Below are positions 27,614-37,954 of a DNA stretch of 41,623 nt, one piece after another. The position numbers were made by a program, and so were the translations under genes. Under the pieces are notes generated by a model. That model was not told the DNA's origin, did not search any database, and saw nothing but the letters and a program-made list of their open reading frames with translations. Position 1 is the first letter of the stretch, and every line of letters begins with the position of its first letter. The stretch is from Ignavibacteriota bacterium (GTDB lineage Bacteria; Bacteroidota; Ignavibacteria; UBA10030; SZUA-254): the NCBI GenBank assembly GCA_016209795.1, contig JACQVI010000105.1:1-41623 (forward strand). The letters are read 5' to 3'.

Positions 27614-28483
27614 ATGACTAAAGTAATTGTCATGGCATTGTCGTTATTTCTAACAATCGTTTTCTCTTCTTCCCAAGAAAAGAAAGAAACTTCCCTATCC
27701 ATGCGAAAACCAACATTCAATCCAGAGCTGGCGAGACTATCATTTCTCGCTGGGGAGTTCGCTACTGAAGGAAAGATTCACGAAACACCAATGATGAAAG
27801 GTGGTTCCACACAAGGTAAGTCTAAAGGATACTGGAGTTTGGACTCGTTATACCTAATGATTGACGAGGAGAATGAAATGGGAGCAATGGGAATGTTCCG
27901 CGGTCACAGCATATTAACCTACGATGCGAGAGAAAAAAAATATAGAATGTGGCACTACAATAATTTTGGAGACACACCCTATTATGAAGGCGATTTTACT
28001 GGTGATACTCTCTCGATGATAACTGAGATCAACAGTCCCGAGGGTTCGTTTAAGCAGAAAATATCATGGTATCTCGAAGGGAAGAAAATATACTTCCAGG
28101 TGATGAACTACATGGAAGGGGGTTACACGCCGGTGTTTGAGGAAACGGCGACACCAGAGATTATTAAATCTAACATCATTAATATTGGAAATGCGATTCC
28201 TGTATTCATTAAAGAATTTCATCGAGAAGTCAAAGTCAGCTATGAGGCAAAAAAACTACTTATGAATTGGCTAAGTGAAGAAACTGATTTTAACCCTCAG
28301 AATAACAAAGTAGAAGCAATTGATGAATATCCTACTCATTTTAATTTACGATTAACCACATCGATAAGAATTGAAGGACGAACATCTGGAGTACTAGGAT
28401 ACAGCATTTACAAAATTTCAAAGGATGGCAAACTATACGGATATTGCTTTTCAAAATGGTTACATGAATCCAGACATTTATAG
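27614..28483 (+). CDS. Secreted DUF1579-like protein with an extra C-terminal domain
   Basis: Start refined to MTKVIVMALSLFLTIVFSS (signal peptide); LARLSFLAGEFATEGKIHETPMMKGGSTQGKSKGYWSLDSLYLMIDEENE. Confidence 0.6.
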   Translation: MTKVIVMALSLFLTIVFSSSQEKKETSLSMRKPTFNPELARLSFLAGEFATEGKIHETPMMKGGSTQGKSKGYWSLDSLYLMIDEENEMGAMGMFRGHSILTYDAREKKYRMWHYNNFGDTPYYEGDFTGDTLSMITEINSPEGSFKQKISWYLEGKKIYFQVMNYMEGGYTPVFEETATPEIIKSNIINIGNAIPVFIKEFHREVKVSYEAKKLLMNWLSEETDFNPQNNKVEAIDEYPTHFNLRLTTSIRIEGRTSGVLGYSIYKISKDGKLYGYCFSKWLHESRHL

Positions 28484-28487
28484 ATAT

Positions 28488-29009
28488 ATGGCGAAGCAAA
28501 CTAAATGGATTGATCGTACATTCGACTTTAACTTCCCCCTTGGTGTTTTCCCTTGCATACTTGAACGCTTACGAGGAACACCTGCACGTGTGGAAGAACT
28601 TGTACGTTCATTCCAACCTGGTATCTTGATTAAACGAGTTAGTAACAGCTGGTCGATACAAGAACACGTCGGTCATCTCCTTGATCTGGATACACTGCAT
28701 GACGGGCGGATAGACGATTATCTTGCTGGGGCAACAACACTTCGTCCTGCAGATATTACGAACAAGAAGACATGGGAAGCAAATCATAACGCCCAATCGA
28801 TCGAGGAAATTTTGAAATCATTTCGTTTAGTACGAATGCATGTTGTTCATCGCCTTGAAGCACTCGATGAAGAAACACTGTCACGAACAGCCATTCATCC
28901 ACGCTTACAACAGCCTATGCGTGTGCTGGACATGGCATACTTCGTCGCTGAGCACGACGACCACCACATTGCACGTATGACACAATTAGCAAACATCCTA
29001 AAGGATTGA
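28488..29009 (+). CDS. DinB-family protein
   Basis: NSWSIQEHVGHLLDLDTLHDGRI...MAYFVAEHDDHHIARMTQL: DinB helical-bundle His motifs. Start chosen just after the upstream stop. Confidence 0.85.
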   Translation: MAKQTKWIDRTFDFNFPLGVFPCILERLRGTPARVEELVRSFQPGILIKRVSNSWSIQEHVGHLLDLDTLHDGRIDDYLAGATTLRPADITNKKTWEANHNAQSIEEILKSFRLVRMHVVHRLEALDEETLSRTAIHPRLQQPMRVLDMAYFVAEHDDHHIARMTQLANILKD

Positions 29010-29013
29010 ATTC

Positions 29014-30150
29014 ATGAAATTAATTATCCTTATCGCTCTTACAATTTCAAGTTTTCACACATACGCCCAGCGACTGGCATTTACACCCGCACCGGGTTCA
29101 CCGTTCGGAGTAGGCACAAGACCTGTGGATGTTGCCATAGGAGATTTAAATGGTGATAGGAAGCTCGATATTGTCACCGCCAATTCCACGAGCGGTGATC
29201 TCACTTTACTCTTTGGTGATGGAAAAGGCGGCTTCACTCGCAGTTCAGATACATCGCTCATCATTGGACCAACGGCACACCTTGTCACGATCGCCGACGT
29301 CAACAACGACGGTAAATCGGACCTCATTGCCACTCAGCATGACACGTACAACGTGGCTGTGTTGCTTGGCACCAGTAATGGGAAATTCACACCCGCATCT
29401 GGTTCTCCGTTCCAATACCTTAAAGCTTCTAAACCGCATAACCATGGTCTTGTCCTCTGTGATGTCAATAATGATGCAAACCTCGACATCTTGACAAGTA
29501 ATCATGGCAACAACAGCATTTCAGTGCTCTTGGGGAATAGGAAAGGTGTATTCATTGCTGCCCCAGGCTCGCCGTTTAGCGTAGGAAGAGGACCCTACCC
29601 ACTTGCCGTTGGTCATCTCGATGGAGATGGCAACTTCGACATTGCTATACCGAATCTTATGGGCAACAGTGTATCCGTTTTATTTGGGGATGGAAAAGGT
29701 GGCTTTACATCTTCAAAAGGCTCGCCATACCCGGTGAAACCTCGACCCTACAACTCCGTTATCGGTGATATCAACGCCGATGATAAATCCGACATCATCA
29801 CCTCACATGATGATATGACAAAACTTACCATTCTTTTAAATGACGGTAAGGGTGGGTTCGAGGCTGCTCCAAACTCACCGCTCGACGTTGGGCATCGTGC
29901 ATACAAAATTATCGTCATCGATATCAATAATGATGACCGGATGGATTTAGTGATGTGTGCATACCCACGCTATGTCGTTATCATGATGGGAAACGGTAAA
30001 GGTGGATTTTCACAAGCTGTTGGCTCTCCCTTCGAAGTCGGACGAGATCCCAACGGTATTGCTGTCGACGATCTCAACAACGATGGGAAATTAGACATTG
30101 TTACTTCAAACATGGGAGATAATACAGTAACAGTTATGATGAGGAAGTGA
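29014..30150 (+). CDS. Secreted FG-GAP/VCBS repeat protein (seven-bladed propeller)
   Basis: Seven repeats of about 50 aa: xPGSPFxVGxxPxxxxIGDLNxDGKxDIVTxNxxxNxVxVLxGDGKGGF. Confidence 0.9.
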   Translation: MKLIILIALTISSFHTYAQRLAFTPAPGSPFGVGTRPVDVAIGDLNGDRKLDIVTANSTSGDLTLLFGDGKGGFTRSSDTSLIIGPTAHLVTIADVNNDGKSDLIATQHDTYNVAVLLGTSNGKFTPASGSPFQYLKASKPHNHGLVLCDVNNDANLDILTSNHGNNSISVLLGNRKGVFIAAPGSPFSVGRGPYPLAVGHLDGDGNFDIAIPNLMGNSVSVLFGDGKGGFTSSKGSPYPVKPRPYNSVIGDINADDKSDIITSHDDMTKLTILLNDGKGGFEAAPNSPLDVGHRAYKIIVIDINNDDRMDLVMCAYPRYVVIMMGNGKGGFSQAVGSPFEVGRDPNGIAVDDLNNDGKLDIVTSNMGDNTVTVMMRK

Positions 30151-30203
30151 GCACCGCTGATTCTCGAGGCAGGACACCTCTCAAGAGTGCTTAAAACAAC
30201 AAA

Positions 30204-30235
30204 CCCCGCCCATTTCTAAGCGGGGACTTTTCTTT
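30204..30235 (+). terminator. Probable rho-independent terminator between convergent genes
   Basis: ccccgc(30204-30209)/gcgggg(30220-30225) stem followed by acttttctttgg. Confidence 0.6.
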
Positions 30236-30254
30236 GGTTAATAGTAGCTCCGTT

Positions 30255-31598
30255 TTACTTCCTGACGTAAATATAGAGCTCTTGACCAGGACGCACAGCA
30301 ATGGATTTGAGGAGATTCCATTTCATAACCTGCTCCACAGAAACATTATATTTCTGCGCGATACTGGTCATGGTTTCGCCGCGCTGGACGGTATGGACAG
30401 TAAGTTCTCCTTCGTCGTCAGAGGATGAGGTCTCAGTTTGGGTTCTTGCGCCTCTTTGGCCGGTTGGGGGAGGCGGTGGCACTTGAGTCCTTTGAGACTC
30501 TTGTTGCTGTGTTCTTCTTGTGGTGCGTTGTTGTCGTGGTGGCTGCGACACCGGCTGATCAGAAGCGGCAGGTTTCGGTGACTCTTTTCTTTCAGTAACG
30601 CGTGGCTGCGGAGGTACTTGCTCTTTTTCAGTTCGTACTATTTCTTCTTGGGTTGTAGGTAGCGGTTTTTCTTTTTGCACTGAAGCTACGTGCGTTACTT
30701 TTGAAAGACTGCCGGTTTGTTCAAGAGGTTTCAGTAATTGCTGAGCTGCATATTTCCCAATCACAAACAGTTGTGGGGTTGTTGATGCCTGAACATAGTA
30801 CCTTGATGAGTCCGGAAGCGACGGATATAAGTTCAACCGCAGTTGTTCATTTCCTTTAATGTCAACGGTAATTGGTAGAGAGGGAAATTTCATCGCAGTA
30901 TCAATGAAATCATCAGCTCTCAAGTTATTGAGCGAGGTTAGCAGCGGATTGATGGTGCTCAATTCGATTTCCTTCTCTCCTATTTTCCATACTGTCGTAT
31001 CCCGCTGGAGTACATATTGCTTGCTTCCATGCGTATACGTAACCATCTTGATGGAATCCGAGACTGTTGAGAAGATTGTTTTATCTCGCCAGTCTTTCAC
31101 TTCTCGATTGAGCGTCCATGAATCAATTCCTTCACCAAGATAAACATTTTTCTCGTCTGGAAGCCTAAAGTAAACCTCTGAGAATGATGGTCCCATTTTC
31201 CCGACAATCAAACTTGTCGTTTTGCCCGATCGTTCCGTGAGGATAAGTTTAGTACCTGTTGTATCGACTTGAAAAATGCTTTGCTTTTCAGGATTTGACG
31301 AAATGAGGCTGCCAACTTTAAACTTCTTCATTCCACTGATAATTTGCTTTACAGGATTCGGGTCAGCAATGACGTGGATTGGCGAGGTGATTGTCCACTT
31401 GCCTCCAATGTTTTCAATCGTGAGGGACTTTGCTTTCTGATGAATTTCAAGTTTGACGACGGAAGCAGAATCGATAGCAAATGAAACTTGAGGAACATCA
31501 TCGCTTCTTTGCCGCTCTTCTTCGGAAGGTAAGATAAAATAGGTGATTGCCCCCAGAATAAGAAGTAATCCTATGAGTATGACTGTAGAACGATTCAT
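30255..31598 (-). CDS. DUF4340-domain protein with Pro/Gln/Arg-rich linker and C-terminal LysM
   Basis: DUF4340-like GGKWTITSPIHVIADPNPVKQIISGMKKFKV; C-term VHTVQRGETMTSIAQKYNVSVEQVMKWNLLKSIAVRPGQELYIYV (LysM). Start refined to MNRSTVILIGLLLILGAITYF. Confidence 0.82.
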   Translation of the reverse strand: MNRSTVILIGLLLILGAITYFILPSEEERQRSDDVPQVSFAIDSASVVKLEIHQKAKSLTIENIGGKWTITSPIHVIADPNPVKQIISGMKKFKVGSLISSNPEKQSIFQVDTTGTKLILTERSGKTTSLIVGKMGPSFSEVYFRLPDEKNVYLGEGIDSWTLNREVKDWRDKTIFSTVSDSIKMVTYTHGSKQYVLQRDTTVWKIGEKEIELSTINPLLTSLNNLRADDFIDTAMKFPSLPITVDIKGNEQLRLNLYPSLPDSSRYYVQASTTPQLFVIGKYAAQQLLKPLEQTGSLSKVTHVASVQKEKPLPTTQEEIVRTEKEQVPPQPRVTERKESPKPAASDQPVSQPPRQQRTTRRTQQQESQRTQVPPPPPTGQRGARTQTETSSSDDEGELTVHTVQRGETMTSIAQKYNVSVEQVMKWNLLKSIAVRPGQELYIYVRK

Positions 31599-31617
31599 TC
31601 CACACCGCCCTCCGTTC

Positions 31618-33204
31618 CTACAATCCCTTTGTTTCAAGTCGTTTGCGCATTGCAGCACGCCACCGCCAACGCGCAATACCTACCAGTACGACCAGAAGTG
31701 GTGGAATTGTAAGATTAACTCCTTTAATCCATGCTCTTGTTCCCTCTGCAACTTCATCGAGTGGTTTACTCTCACTATCTCGCACTCGGATTGATGCGAG
31801 ACCGATATCATCTGCAAGCCAGTCCACTACATTGCTTGCGAACAAGAAATTATCTTTGTTTCCGCCTGAGTATTCATTCTGGAAAAAATCGCCATCTCCA
31901 ACAACCACAATCTTCGATAAGTTACCTGTGAACAACCTGTTCGTTGTGTCAATCGACGATTGAACTGTCAGATCAAGGGCAATCGGCTTGTTGCTAAAAG
32001 CGCTTGGAAACGCTCCTTCAATTGCGACAGCGAGCGGTATCCCTGATTCTTTAAACATATCTGGCGTTACAGGTGCTGTCGGATTGATAAGAAAGAAGTT
32101 CTCCTGTCTACCGCTCTTTGTTGAAGACTTCACGAGGACGTGTGGGACTAAGCCCTTCGCTTTAGCAAGACTCGTGTCAATAGAACTAGCGAAGAAAAAG
32201 ATAACTGAACCTAATCCTCTCGTAATAGGGTTCGTTTTATCGAATTCGGCCGTCCTTGGCAAATAGTAGAATGGGACTTGATTCTGGATAATCATGAAAC
32301 CAGCCTGCTGACCGATCGTTACATACGCACAATTAACATCGCGGACGAGATCGTCGTTGACGCGGACTCCATAGCTTTCGAGCATATCATCGATCTCGAG
32401 ATTGAGTGTCTTTCCCATCTGATTCTGTAAGGTAGCACTGACTTTATTCAGAAGGAATGCTACTTTACCACCCCTCATCAAATACTGATCGATGAGAAAT
32501 TTTTCCCAATTCTTAAACGGTTGTGATGGTGCAACAATCAGAAGTACTGCGATGTCAGAAGGAATTGCTTTCCCTCCCGAGAGATCGACAGTCGTGACCA
32601 GATATTGCTTTGTCAGCATTTCCTGCAATCTGCTCATCTGCTGCAGCGAAGGCTCGCCATGACCGGTCAGGAAACCGATCTTCTTCAATTCCTTCGTAGT
32701 CAATTTCTTCAGAGCAGAACTAATTTCGTATTCGAGGTTAGAGGTAGACTGGACAACTGGAACTCGTTCCTGCTTATCACCATAGAGAAAAACCAACCCC
32801 ATGTATGCTTTTTCAATTTGGAGTTTGTCCTCTTTTAGAACTTGAACCTGAACTGGCGGAATACCGTAGCGTTGTGCCTCTTGCTCAATTTCTTCTTTCT
32901 TACCGGGATCAATGAACTCATATTGGAAATTACCGCCGGCATAGGCACGATATTCATCTAACTGATCTTGCAAATAACGACGGTTGTTATTGTATGGCGC
33001 CGGAAGATCGCTGGTAAAGTATGCTTTGACAAGAAACTTGTCGTCAAGCGACTTGACCAGATTTTTGCTTGCACCCGAAAGAGTATAAATCTTGTCTGAG
33101 GTCAAATCGACACGGCTGAAAAATTGCACGGCGATGATGTTCACCAGAACGATAATCGCAAAAATAAGAAGAGTACGAACGATAGTCTGTCGTTGTTGGT
33201 TCAT
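31618..33204 (-). CDS. GldG-like ABC transporter auxiliary substrate-binding protein
   Basis: RVDLTSDKIYTLSGASKNLVKSLDDKFLVKAYFTSDLPAPYNNNRRYLQDQLDEYRAYAGGNFQYEFIDP; adjacent to GldF/GldA-like genes. Confidence 0.85.
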   Translation of the reverse strand: MNQQRQTIVRTLLIFAIIVLVNIIAVQFFSRVDLTSDKIYTLSGASKNLVKSLDDKFLVKAYFTSDLPAPYNNNRRYLQDQLDEYRAYAGGNFQYEFIDPGKKEEIEQEAQRYGIPPVQVQVLKEDKLQIEKAYMGLVFLYGDKQERVPVVQSTSNLEYEISSALKKLTTKELKKIGFLTGHGEPSLQQMSRLQEMLTKQYLVTTVDLSGGKAIPSDIAVLLIVAPSQPFKNWEKFLIDQYLMRGGKVAFLLNKVSATLQNQMGKTLNLEIDDMLESYGVRVNDDLVRDVNCAYVTIGQQAGFMIIQNQVPFYYLPRTAEFDKTNPITRGLGSVIFFFASSIDTSLAKAKGLVPHVLVKSSTKSGRQENFFLINPTAPVTPDMFKESGIPLAVAIEGAFPSAFSNKPIALDLTVQSSIDTTNRLFTGNLSKIVVVGDGDFFQNEYSGGNKDNFLFASNVVDWLADDIGLASIRVRDSESKPLDEVAEGTRAWIKGVNLTIPPLLVVLVGIARWRWRAAMRKRLETKGL

Positions 33205-33220
33205 GTGATCAGCCTCCTCT

Positions 33221-33937
33221 TTAGACCCACCGTCTTTTCTGAAGAACGATCGTTCCCATGAACAGCGCGAACCCTACTGCTGATATGTAGTAAATCATAT
33301 CGCGTGAATCGATAACGCCACGTGCAATATTAGAAAAATGATAATCAACACTGATATACTCAAACGTTGAAGCCAAATTTCCAGGAAGATAGAATAGAAT
33401 TTTATCAATCATGAAAAGTGTAAACACAATCAGGAAACTTACGATAAAGGCGACAACCTGATTCTCCGTCATGGAAGACCCAAATACACTGATCGCAAGG
33501 AACACAGCTCCGACGAACATCAGCCCCAGATAACCACCAATAATCGGACCAAGGTCAAGCTCTCCGAGAAGCGCTACCGTACCGTAATAACACAGTGTTG
33601 GTAACAGCGTAAAGAAAAAGAGAACCCATGCAGCAAGGAATTTTCCGATAATGATCTCAGATTCTTTGACTGGTTTGGTCATCAAAAGCTCAAGTGTGCC
33701 AGTTTTTTTCTCCTCGGAGATCAATCTCATCGTAATTGCTGGAGCGAAGAAGAGGAGTAAGAACGGCGTCATCTCAAAAACAGTACGCAGCGACGAGATG
33801 TTCGCAATGAAGAGATTGCTTGTGAAGAACCATCCTAAAATAACAAGGAACACAACGATCACGATATACGCTACTGGTGAATTAAAAAACGAGCGGAGCT
33901 CCTTCACAAAGATATATCTGATATTGGCAAGGCTCAT
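33221..33937 (-). CDS. GldF-like ABC transporter permease
   Basis: IFVKELRSFFNSPVAYIVIVVFLVILGWFF, SEEKKTGTLELLMTKPVKESEIIIGKFLAAW. Confidence 0.88.
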   Translation of the reverse strand: MSLANIRYIFVKELRSFFNSPVAYIVIVVFLVILGWFFTSNLFIANISSLRTVFEMTPFLLLFFAPAITMRLISEEKKTGTLELLMTKPVKESEIIIGKFLAAWVLFFFTLLPTLCYYGTVALLGELDLGPIIGGYLGLMFVGAVFLAISVFGSSMTENQVVAFIVSFLIVFTLFMIDKILFYLPGNLASTFEYISVDYHFSNIARGVIDSRDMIYYISAVGFALFMGTIVLQKRRWV

Positions 33938-34887
33938 TGCTCAGAATCGGTTGTTAATTCGCGGAAGATTTCTTCGAGACTTGTCTGCTCTCGATGGAGT
34001 TCAAGAAGACCCCACCCTTTTTCTACGCAAAGCAGGTAAAGAGCCTTGCGGACATCGATCGCTATTGAAGTCTCTATACTAAATTTCTTCACACCATTAC
34101 TTTCATCGATCAATGATACTGTTTTGACTGCGGGAATCGTTTTGACTTGGAGCGAAACCATTTCAAACGATTGCCCATCTGGTACCTCAACCTCCATGAC
34201 GATTTTTTCACCTCCATGTAGGCTACGCTGCAAATCTGCAATCGGGCCATCAGCGACGATCTTACCTCGATTAATGATGATCACTCGATTGCAGGTAGCT
34301 TGTACTTCGGGCAGGATGTGAGTAGAAAGAATAACGGTCTTTTCTTTTCCCAAGCTTTGAATGAGACTTCTGATCTCTACGATCTGATTTGGATCCAGAC
34401 CACTTGTAGGTTCGTCGAGAATTAACACTTTAGGATCGTGGATCATCGCTGCAGCAAGACCGACACGCTGGCGGTATCCTTTGGAGAGTTGTCCAATGTC
34501 TTTGTGTTTCATCTCGTCCAACCCACAGACATCAACCATTTCCCTCATGCGACGTGGAATCAATGAGTTGGAAACACCCTGAAGTTGTGCTGCGTATTCG
34601 AGATATTCTAAAACATTCATATCTAAATAGAGCGGGTTTTGCTCGGGCAAGTACCCAACAACTTTCCGCACTTCCAAGGATTCCGTTTGGATATCCCGTC
34701 CCTCTACTTTGACAGTGCCGGCACTCGGAGAGAGATAGCACGTGATAACACGCATCGTTGTTGTTTTCCCAGCACCATTAGGACCGAGAAAACCGAGAAT
34801 CTCCCCTGAATGCACCTCAAACGAGATGTCGTCGACAGCCCTGGTGTCTGCGTAAAACTTTGAAAGATTATTAACGAGAATGGACAT
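33934..34887 (-). CDS. GldA-like ABC transporter ATP-binding protein
   Basis: LGFLGPNGAGKTTTMRVI Walker A, GQLSKGYRQRVGLAAAMIHDPKVLILDEPTSGLDPNQI; ATGA overlap with the permease. Confidence 0.92.
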   Translation of the reverse strand: MSILVNNLSKFYADTRAVDDISFEVHSGEILGFLGPNGAGKTTTMRVITCYLSPSAGTVKVEGRDIQTESLEVRKVVGYLPEQNPLYLDMNVLEYLEYAAQLQGVSNSLIPRRMREMVDVCGLDEMKHKDIGQLSKGYRQRVGLAAAMIHDPKVLILDEPTSGLDPNQIVEIRSLIQSLGKEKTVILSTHILPEVQATCNRVIIINRGKIVADGPIADLQRSLHGGEKIVMEVEVPDGQSFEMVSLQVKTIPAVKTVSLIDESNGVKKFSIETSIAIDVRKALYLLCVEKGWGLLELHREQTSLEEIFRELTTDSEQ

Positions 34888-35104
34888 CGTTACATGAGGT
34901 CAATATGTTTAGGAGTAATTAACGCCGTACGTCTTAGGCTAAAAATATCAAAATTTTCCCGCTAAAATGCAAGTTTGTCAACCTACGACTGTCCCGTTGT
35001 GTCTCATTAATGTTCACTATGACCGATTTTAAGTAGAAACTGTGCAACTTTTTAACAGCTTATGTCGTCTAATAACGTGTTCATATGATTCGAAAAGATC
35101 CACC

Positions 35105-37855
35105 ATGCTCAAGATATTATATTTTCCAATCCTACTGCTTTTATCGACCTGTTTTCTTTTCGAAGTAGCAGTTTCCAACGAACTTGATACGACTCTGACG
35201 CGACCTACGGTAGTAGCTCTTCGAGTCACAAATCCGGTTACCATAGATGGCATTCTTTCTGAACAGGAATGGCAGCGTTCTGGCATTACAAGTTTTACAC
35301 AGAGAGAACCCATAGAAGGATCTCAGCCAACGCAAAAAACAGAGGTATGGGTTGCCTATGATGATGCCGCATTGTATGTTGCTGCACGACTTTACGACAG
35401 TGCACCAGACTCGATCATTAGAAGAACTGGGAGACGAGATTCCGATCTGAGTTCTGATTGGTTTTATGTCGGGATAGATTCATACCACGACCGAAGAACC
35501 GGATTTTTTTTCGGGGTCTATGCAAGTGGTTCCATTGTCGATGGCATCCTGTATAATGATTCATGGGACGATGATTCGTGGGACGGCGTATGGGACGCTG
35601 TCACGACGGTTGATGACAAAGGATGGACTGTGGAGATGCGAATTCCATATTCACAGTTACGCTTTCCAAAAAAGGATGAGTACATTTGGGGAGTGAACTT
35701 CGCTCGTCAGATTGAACGCCGCAAAGAAGAAGACTATTTTGTCATGGTTCCGAAAAAAGAAAGCGGGTGGGTCTCTCGTTTTGCAGACCTCATAGGTATT
35801 AGAGACATCAACCCTCCCCCTCGCATTGAAATTCTCCCCTATGCAGTATCCAGTTTCAAAGAGACTAATCAATTTGAGCGGAACAATCCTTTTCGGGACG
35901 GCACAACATTCTCTGGCAACACAGGCGCTGACTTCAAAATAGGATTAGGAAGTAACCTCACACTCAATGCGACCATCAATCCAGACTTTGGACAGGTAGA
36001 GGTTGATCCTGCTGTTGTTAATCTTACACAATTCGAGACGTTCTTCGAAGAGAAAAGACCATTTTTCATTGAGGGCTCAAATTTTTTTGACTTTGGATAT
36101 GGAGGAGCAAACAACAACTGGGGTTTTAACTGGGGAAGTCCGAATTTCTTTTACAGCCGCCGCATTGGACGACCACCAAGGGGCTCCGTTCAGCATGATG
36201 GTTATGCTGACATTCCAGATGGAACAACAATTCTCGCTGCAGGGAAAATTACAGGAAAGATCAAAGAGAGTTGGTCACTTGCATCTCTGCATGCCTTCAC
36301 CGAGCGAGAATATGCACAAGTAGAAGATAGCAGCGGGAAGCGTTACGATGATGTTGTGGAACCATTTGCTTCGTACAATGTTATCAGAAGTCAACGAGAA
36401 TTTAATCAAGGTCGTCAGGCAATTGGCATCATTGGAACGGCTGTGTTGAGAGATCTCAATCAGTCCTACCTCGTTGATAATTTTAACCGACGCTCATATG
36501 CCCTCGGTATCGATGGGTGGACAAATCTCGATTCCGATCAGAAGTATGTTATCACCGGTTGGTTCGCAGGAACGCGCGTTAAAGGGACATCCAAGCGCAT
36601 CCTCACGCTTCAGCAGTCACCTCTCCATTATTTCCAACGTCCCGATGCTGATCATGTCAGCATCGATCCCAACGCAACATCGCTCTCAGGATACGCAGGT
36701 CGTGTTGCCATAAACAAACAAAAAGGGAATGTACGATTCAATACTGCGCTTGGGATTATTTCTCCAGGGTTTGAATCGAACGATCTTGGATTTTTATTCC
36801 GAACTGACGTCATCAATGCCCATATAGTGATCGGGTATAGCTGGTTCCAACCTGATGGTCTCTTCCGTCGGAAATCATTTAATGTGGCAACATTCAGGAA
36901 CTACGACTTTGGAGGACATAAAATCAGTGATGGGTATTTTCTCTTTTACGGTGGACAGTTTATGAATTATTGGAGCTTCGATGGAAATCTTGTCTTCAAT
37001 CCAGCAGTACTTGATAACCGCAATACCCGCGGTGGACCAATGATGAAAACAACAAATGCATACGGTGGCTTCATGTACATGAGTACAGATGGACGAAAAG
37101 ATTTCGTCTTTAATATGGAGATTGATGGTGGGAGGAGCGAATCCGGAGGATATCGCTTCGGCTTTGGTCCGGGAATCGAGTGGAAACCCAGTACAAACCT
37201 CAACTGTAGAGTGTCTCCCTGGTTTTTTCGGGATATTACTATTGCCCAGTGGGTAACAAACCAAGAAGATGCTACTGCAACGAATACCTATGGTAGCAGG
37301 TACGTCTTTGCAAAACTCGATCAGAAGGAATTTTCCAGCAGTATCCGAGTGGACTGGACGTTCACACCAAAACTCAGCCTGCAGCTATATCTCCAACCTC
37401 TCATCTCAGCAGGTTTATACAATGAATTCAAAGAACTGAAACAGCCGGGGACGTACACGTTCAACCGGTATGGAGAAGATAACGGCTCTACAATTTCACA
37501 AGCCGACCACGACTACTATTTATATCCCGATCCTAATGATCTGACAGATTCGATTAAAATCTCCAAAGGTGATTATGTTGTCGATGCAGATGGCGTAGGT
37601 CTATCACTTCCATTTAAAATTTCAAATCTGAATTTTAATTTCAAATCGCTTCGTGGAAATGTCGTCTTACGGTGGGAGTACCTTCCCGGCTCGACTGCGT
37701 ACCTCGTCTGGACGCAAAGCCGAACTAATCTTGATAATCCCGGGGAGCTTAAATTCGGAAGAGACTTTAGACGACTTCTTTTAGCGCCAGACCATGAAAA
37801 TGTCTTTTTGATTAAGATTGCGTACTGGCTTAATCCTTCCACGTTACGATTTTAG
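35105..37855 (+). CDS. Outer-membrane protein: CBM9-like domain plus DUF5916-type barrel
   Basis: NPVTIDGILSEQEWQRSG...WVAYDDAALYVAARLYDS, then NATINPDFGQVEVDPAVVNLTQFETFFEEKRPFFIEGSNFF. Start refined to MLKILYFPILLLLSTCFLF. Confidence 0.88.
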   Translation: MLKILYFPILLLLSTCFLFEVAVSNELDTTLTRPTVVALRVTNPVTIDGILSEQEWQRSGITSFTQREPIEGSQPTQKTEVWVAYDDAALYVAARLYDSAPDSIIRRTGRRDSDLSSDWFYVGIDSYHDRRTGFFFGVYASGSIVDGILYNDSWDDDSWDGVWDAVTTVDDKGWTVEMRIPYSQLRFPKKDEYIWGVNFARQIERRKEEDYFVMVPKKESGWVSRFADLIGIRDINPPPRIEILPYAVSSFKETNQFERNNPFRDGTTFSGNTGADFKIGLGSNLTLNATINPDFGQVEVDPAVVNLTQFETFFEEKRPFFIEGSNFFDFGYGGANNNWGFNWGSPNFFYSRRIGRPPRGSVQHDGYADIPDGTTILAAGKITGKIKESWSLASLHAFTEREYAQVEDSSGKRYDDVVEPFASYNVIRSQREFNQGRQAIGIIGTAVLRDLNQSYLVDNFNRRSYALGIDGWTNLDSDQKYVITGWFAGTRVKGTSKRILTLQQSPLHYFQRPDADHVSIDPNATSLSGYAGRVAINKQKGNVRFNTALGIISPGFESNDLGFLFRTDVINAHIVIGYSWFQPDGLFRRKSFNVATFRNYDFGGHKISDGYFLFYGGQFMNYWSFDGNLVFNPAVLDNRNTRGGPMMKTTNAYGGFMYMSTDGRKDFVFNMEIDGGRSESGGYRFGFGPGIEWKPSTNLNCRVSPWFFRDITIAQWVTNQEDATATNTYGSRYVFAKLDQKEFSSSIRVDWTFTPKLSLQLYLQPLISAGLYNEFKELKQPGTYTFNRYGEDNGSTISQADHDYYLYPDPNDLTDSIKISKGDYVVDADGVGLSLPFKISNLNFNFKSLRGNVVLRWEYLPGSTAYLVWTQSRTNLDNPGELKFGRDFRRLLLAPDHENVFLIKIAYWLNPSTLRF

Positions 37856-37954
37856 ATTTGTTCTACGCCAAAGCATGAACGTAGGGAACCGTCAGTAAAA
37901 GGATTTGGAGTGAGGGAGGAATTTTTAATCCGGGTAGCCTGATTGTTCGAATTC

